Of a stretch of 64,000 bases of DNA, positions 62,572 to 64,000 are shown piece by piece (the first letter of the stretch is position 1; each line of letters begins with the position of its first letter). The DNA is taken from NCBI GenBank assembly GCA_041690635.1, contig JAWLGZ010000002.1:496001-560000 (forward strand), in the 5' to 3' direction. The translations under genes and the position numbers were made by a program. The notes beneath the pieces were generated by a model, which saw only the letters and a list, made by a program, of their open reading frames with translations, was not told the origin of the DNA and did no database searches. Source of the stretch: JAWLGZ01 sp041690635. Its GTDB lineage: Bacteria; Pseudomonadota; Gammaproteobacteria; Thiohalomonadales; Thiohalomonadaceae.

Positions 62572-63393
62572 ATGCCCGAGACCTGGCCTCTGCTCCTCGA
62601 ACCGGACCAGCTCGAAGCACGGCTCGGGGAGACCAACCTGCTGGTGGTCGACCTCGGACGGGCCGAGATCTACCACCAGCTACACATACCCGGCGCCGTC
62701 TTCCTCGATTATCCACGGATCACTGCCATGCGTCCCCCCGTGGGTGGACTGCTCCCCGACGAGCGGCAACTGAGCGATACCCTGTCCGAGATCGGCCTCA
62801 CCCCCGAGACCCACGTGGTCGCCTACGACGATGAGGGGGGCGGCAAGGCGGCACGGCTGCTGTGGACGCTGGAGGCAATCGGCCACCACCGGTACTCGCT
62901 GCTCGATGGCGGACTGCACGCCTGGGCCAATGAACGTCACCCGCTCAGCCGGGAGCCGGCCCGGCCGACCCGGAGCGACTACCGGGCTCGCATCCTCCCC
63001 GACCGCCCGCCGGTGGCCGATGCCGACTTCGTCCTCAGGCACCTGGGCGACCCTTCGGTCGTGCTGCTCGACGCCCGTGCGCCGGAAGAGTACAGCGGCG
63101 AGCGGCTCTTCGCCCGCCGCGGCGGGCATATTCCGGGGGCGGTCAACCTGGAGTGGACCGAGGGGATGGACCGGGAGCGCAACCTGCGGCTGAAGCACGC
63201 CGAAGAGCTGAAACGACAGCTCGAAGCGCTCGACATAACGCCCGACAAAACCGTGGTCGCCTACTGCCAGACCCACCACCGCTCTGCCCTCTCCTGGTTC
63301 ATGCTGAAGGCGCTCGGCTACCCGGATGTGAAGGGGTACGAAGGCTCCTGGTCCGACTGGGGCAACCGGCCGGACACGCCGATTGAGAACTAG
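62572..63393 (+). CDS. Two-domain sulfurtransferase (rhodanese)
   Basis: 273 residues. Two rhodanese domains: an inactive N-terminal one (VVDLGRAEIYHQLHIPGAVF) and a C-terminal one with active-site Cys in VVAYCQTHHRSALSWFMLKA. Transfers sulfane sulfur from thiosulfate or a persulfide to cyanide or thiols. The CxxxHHRSA loop resembles thiosulfate sulfurtransferases, fitting a sulfur-oxidising host. Confidence 0.92.
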   Translation: MPETWPLLLEPDQLEARLGETNLLVVDLGRAEIYHQLHIPGAVFLDYPRITAMRPPVGGLLPDERQLSDTLSEIGLTPETHVVAYDDEGGGKAARLLWTLEAIGHHRYSLLDGGLHAWANERHPLSREPARPTRSDYRARILPDRPPVADADFVLRHLGDPSVVLLDARAPEEYSGERLFARRGGHIPGAVNLEWTEGMDRERNLRLKHAEELKRQLEALDITPDKTVVAYCQTHHRSALSWFMLKALGYPDVKGYEGSWSDWGNRPDTPIEN

Positions 63394-63526
63394 TCACGTA
63401 ACACGCCCAGACCGGCCTGCTCCCGGCTGAATCGGGGAGCATCTGTGCGCGCTCGAACTTCGACTCTACACTGAACCGCAACCAGGCACGCCATGGAGGT
63501 CGGACGGATATCCCCGAGGAGTCCAC

Positions 63527-64000
63527 ATGATTCATGGCCTCTCGACCAAACAGTTCCTGATCGACCTCAAACGGGAAATCAGCAACGATAACCTCTTCAA
63601 CGGCGCTGCGGCACTGGGCTTCTACCTGACGCTGGCGATCTTTCCGGCGATCATCCTCCTGATGACCATCATCCCTTATCTGCCCATCGAGCGGGTGGAC
63701 GAAGCGATTATGGACCTGCTGGGACAGGCGCTGCCCGCGGAGGCCTTCGGCATGGTCGAGCGGGTGGTCGAGGAGGTCACCAGCGAGCGCCGCGGGGGTC
63801 TGCTCTCCTTCAGTCTGCTGGGCACGCTGTGGGCGGCATCGACCGGCATGTACGCGATTATGCAGCAGCTCAACATCACCTACGACGTGAAGGAGGCACG
63901 CAGTTTCATTCGCGCCCGCGCGACGGCACTCGTGCTGAGTCTGCTGTTCGGGCTTCTGGTGATCGGCGCATTTTCACTGATCGTGATCGGCGGCATCCTC
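63527..64000 (+). CDS. YihY/BrkB-family membrane protein, partial (3' end outside window)
   Basis: 158 residues to the window edge. GAGGAGTCCAC precedes the ATG. The sequence NLFNGAAALGFYLTLAIFPA and YDVKEARSFIRARATALVLS is characteristic of YihY/BrkB proteins, formerly called ribonuclease BN. Three membrane segments are seen in the part present (about residues 24-48, 93-115, 132-158). Substrate and function are uncertain. Confidence 0.9.
   Translation, partial: MIHGLSTKQFLIDLKREISNDNLFNGAAALGFYLTLAIFPAIILLMTIIPYLPIERVDEAIMDLLGQALPAEAFGMVERVVEEVTSERRGGLLSFSLLGTLWAASTGMYAIMQQLNITYDVKEARSFIRARATALVLSLLFGLLVIGAFSLIVIGGIL

Overview
The window is about 64 kb of GC-rich chromosome from a gammaproteobacterium. 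The best guess is a sulfur-oxidising member of the Chromatiales/Ectothiorhodospiraceae type. The core gene order is the gammaproteobacterial queG / nnr-tsaE-amiC-mutL-miaA-hfq-hflX-hflK-hflC-DUF2065 / purA / rnr-rlmB / rpsF-rpsR-rplI-dnaB-alr-radA block. A DsrS-like gene points to sulfur oxidation. Species assignment is inference.

Layout. 0-2.3 kb: 3' end of a chemoreceptor gene, a conserved unknown gene and an exported ATP-dependent DNA ligase (Lig E type). 2.4-7.1 kb: a chromosomal integron. A decayed intI reads rightward and five gene cassettes read leftward, four of them followed by recognisable attC sites. The cassettes encode a SAM methyltransferase, two HNH nucleases, a PD-(D/E)xK-like nuclease and a small membrane protein. 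7.2-30.6 kb: a long leftward housekeeping block covering DNA repair, replication, translation, RNA decay, tRNA modification, membrane proteolysis control, cell-wall amidase and metabolite repair, with a tRNA-Leu(CAG). 30.6-41.2 kb: queG, a sugar kinase preceded by heptanucleotide repeats, a 270-bp foldback element, a GGDEF/HDOD pair, Nudix, a mobA-mobB fusion, moeA and lon. 41.2-45.4 kb: a second cassette array, with attC sites related to the first and only a C-terminal remnant of an integron integrase. It carries a secreted protein, small membrane proteins, a broken SRPBCC gene, a cupin, a CPBP protease and a truncated HigA antitoxin. 45.6-50.3 kb: hemH, a DsrS-like gene, a metallopeptidase/VWA protein and a MoxR ATPase. 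50.4-64 kb: Nudix, thioredoxin-like, Hsp15, a complete chemoreceptor, methyltransferase, a small DUF4282 membrane protein, two broken genes around a REP-like repeat, htpG with a clear sigma-32 promoter, pgm, a secreted protein, a glutamine amidotransferase, a rhodanese and the start of a YihY/BrkB protein.

The most notable content is the pair of integron cassette arrays 38 kb apart. Both integrases look inactive and one attC type is nearly identical in the two arrays. Around them lies a repeat-rich landscape: REP-like palindromes, CGCAGAG/CACAGAG hairpins, heptanucleotide arrays and a foldback element. No CRISPR array, rRNA, prophage or intact insertion sequence was seen.
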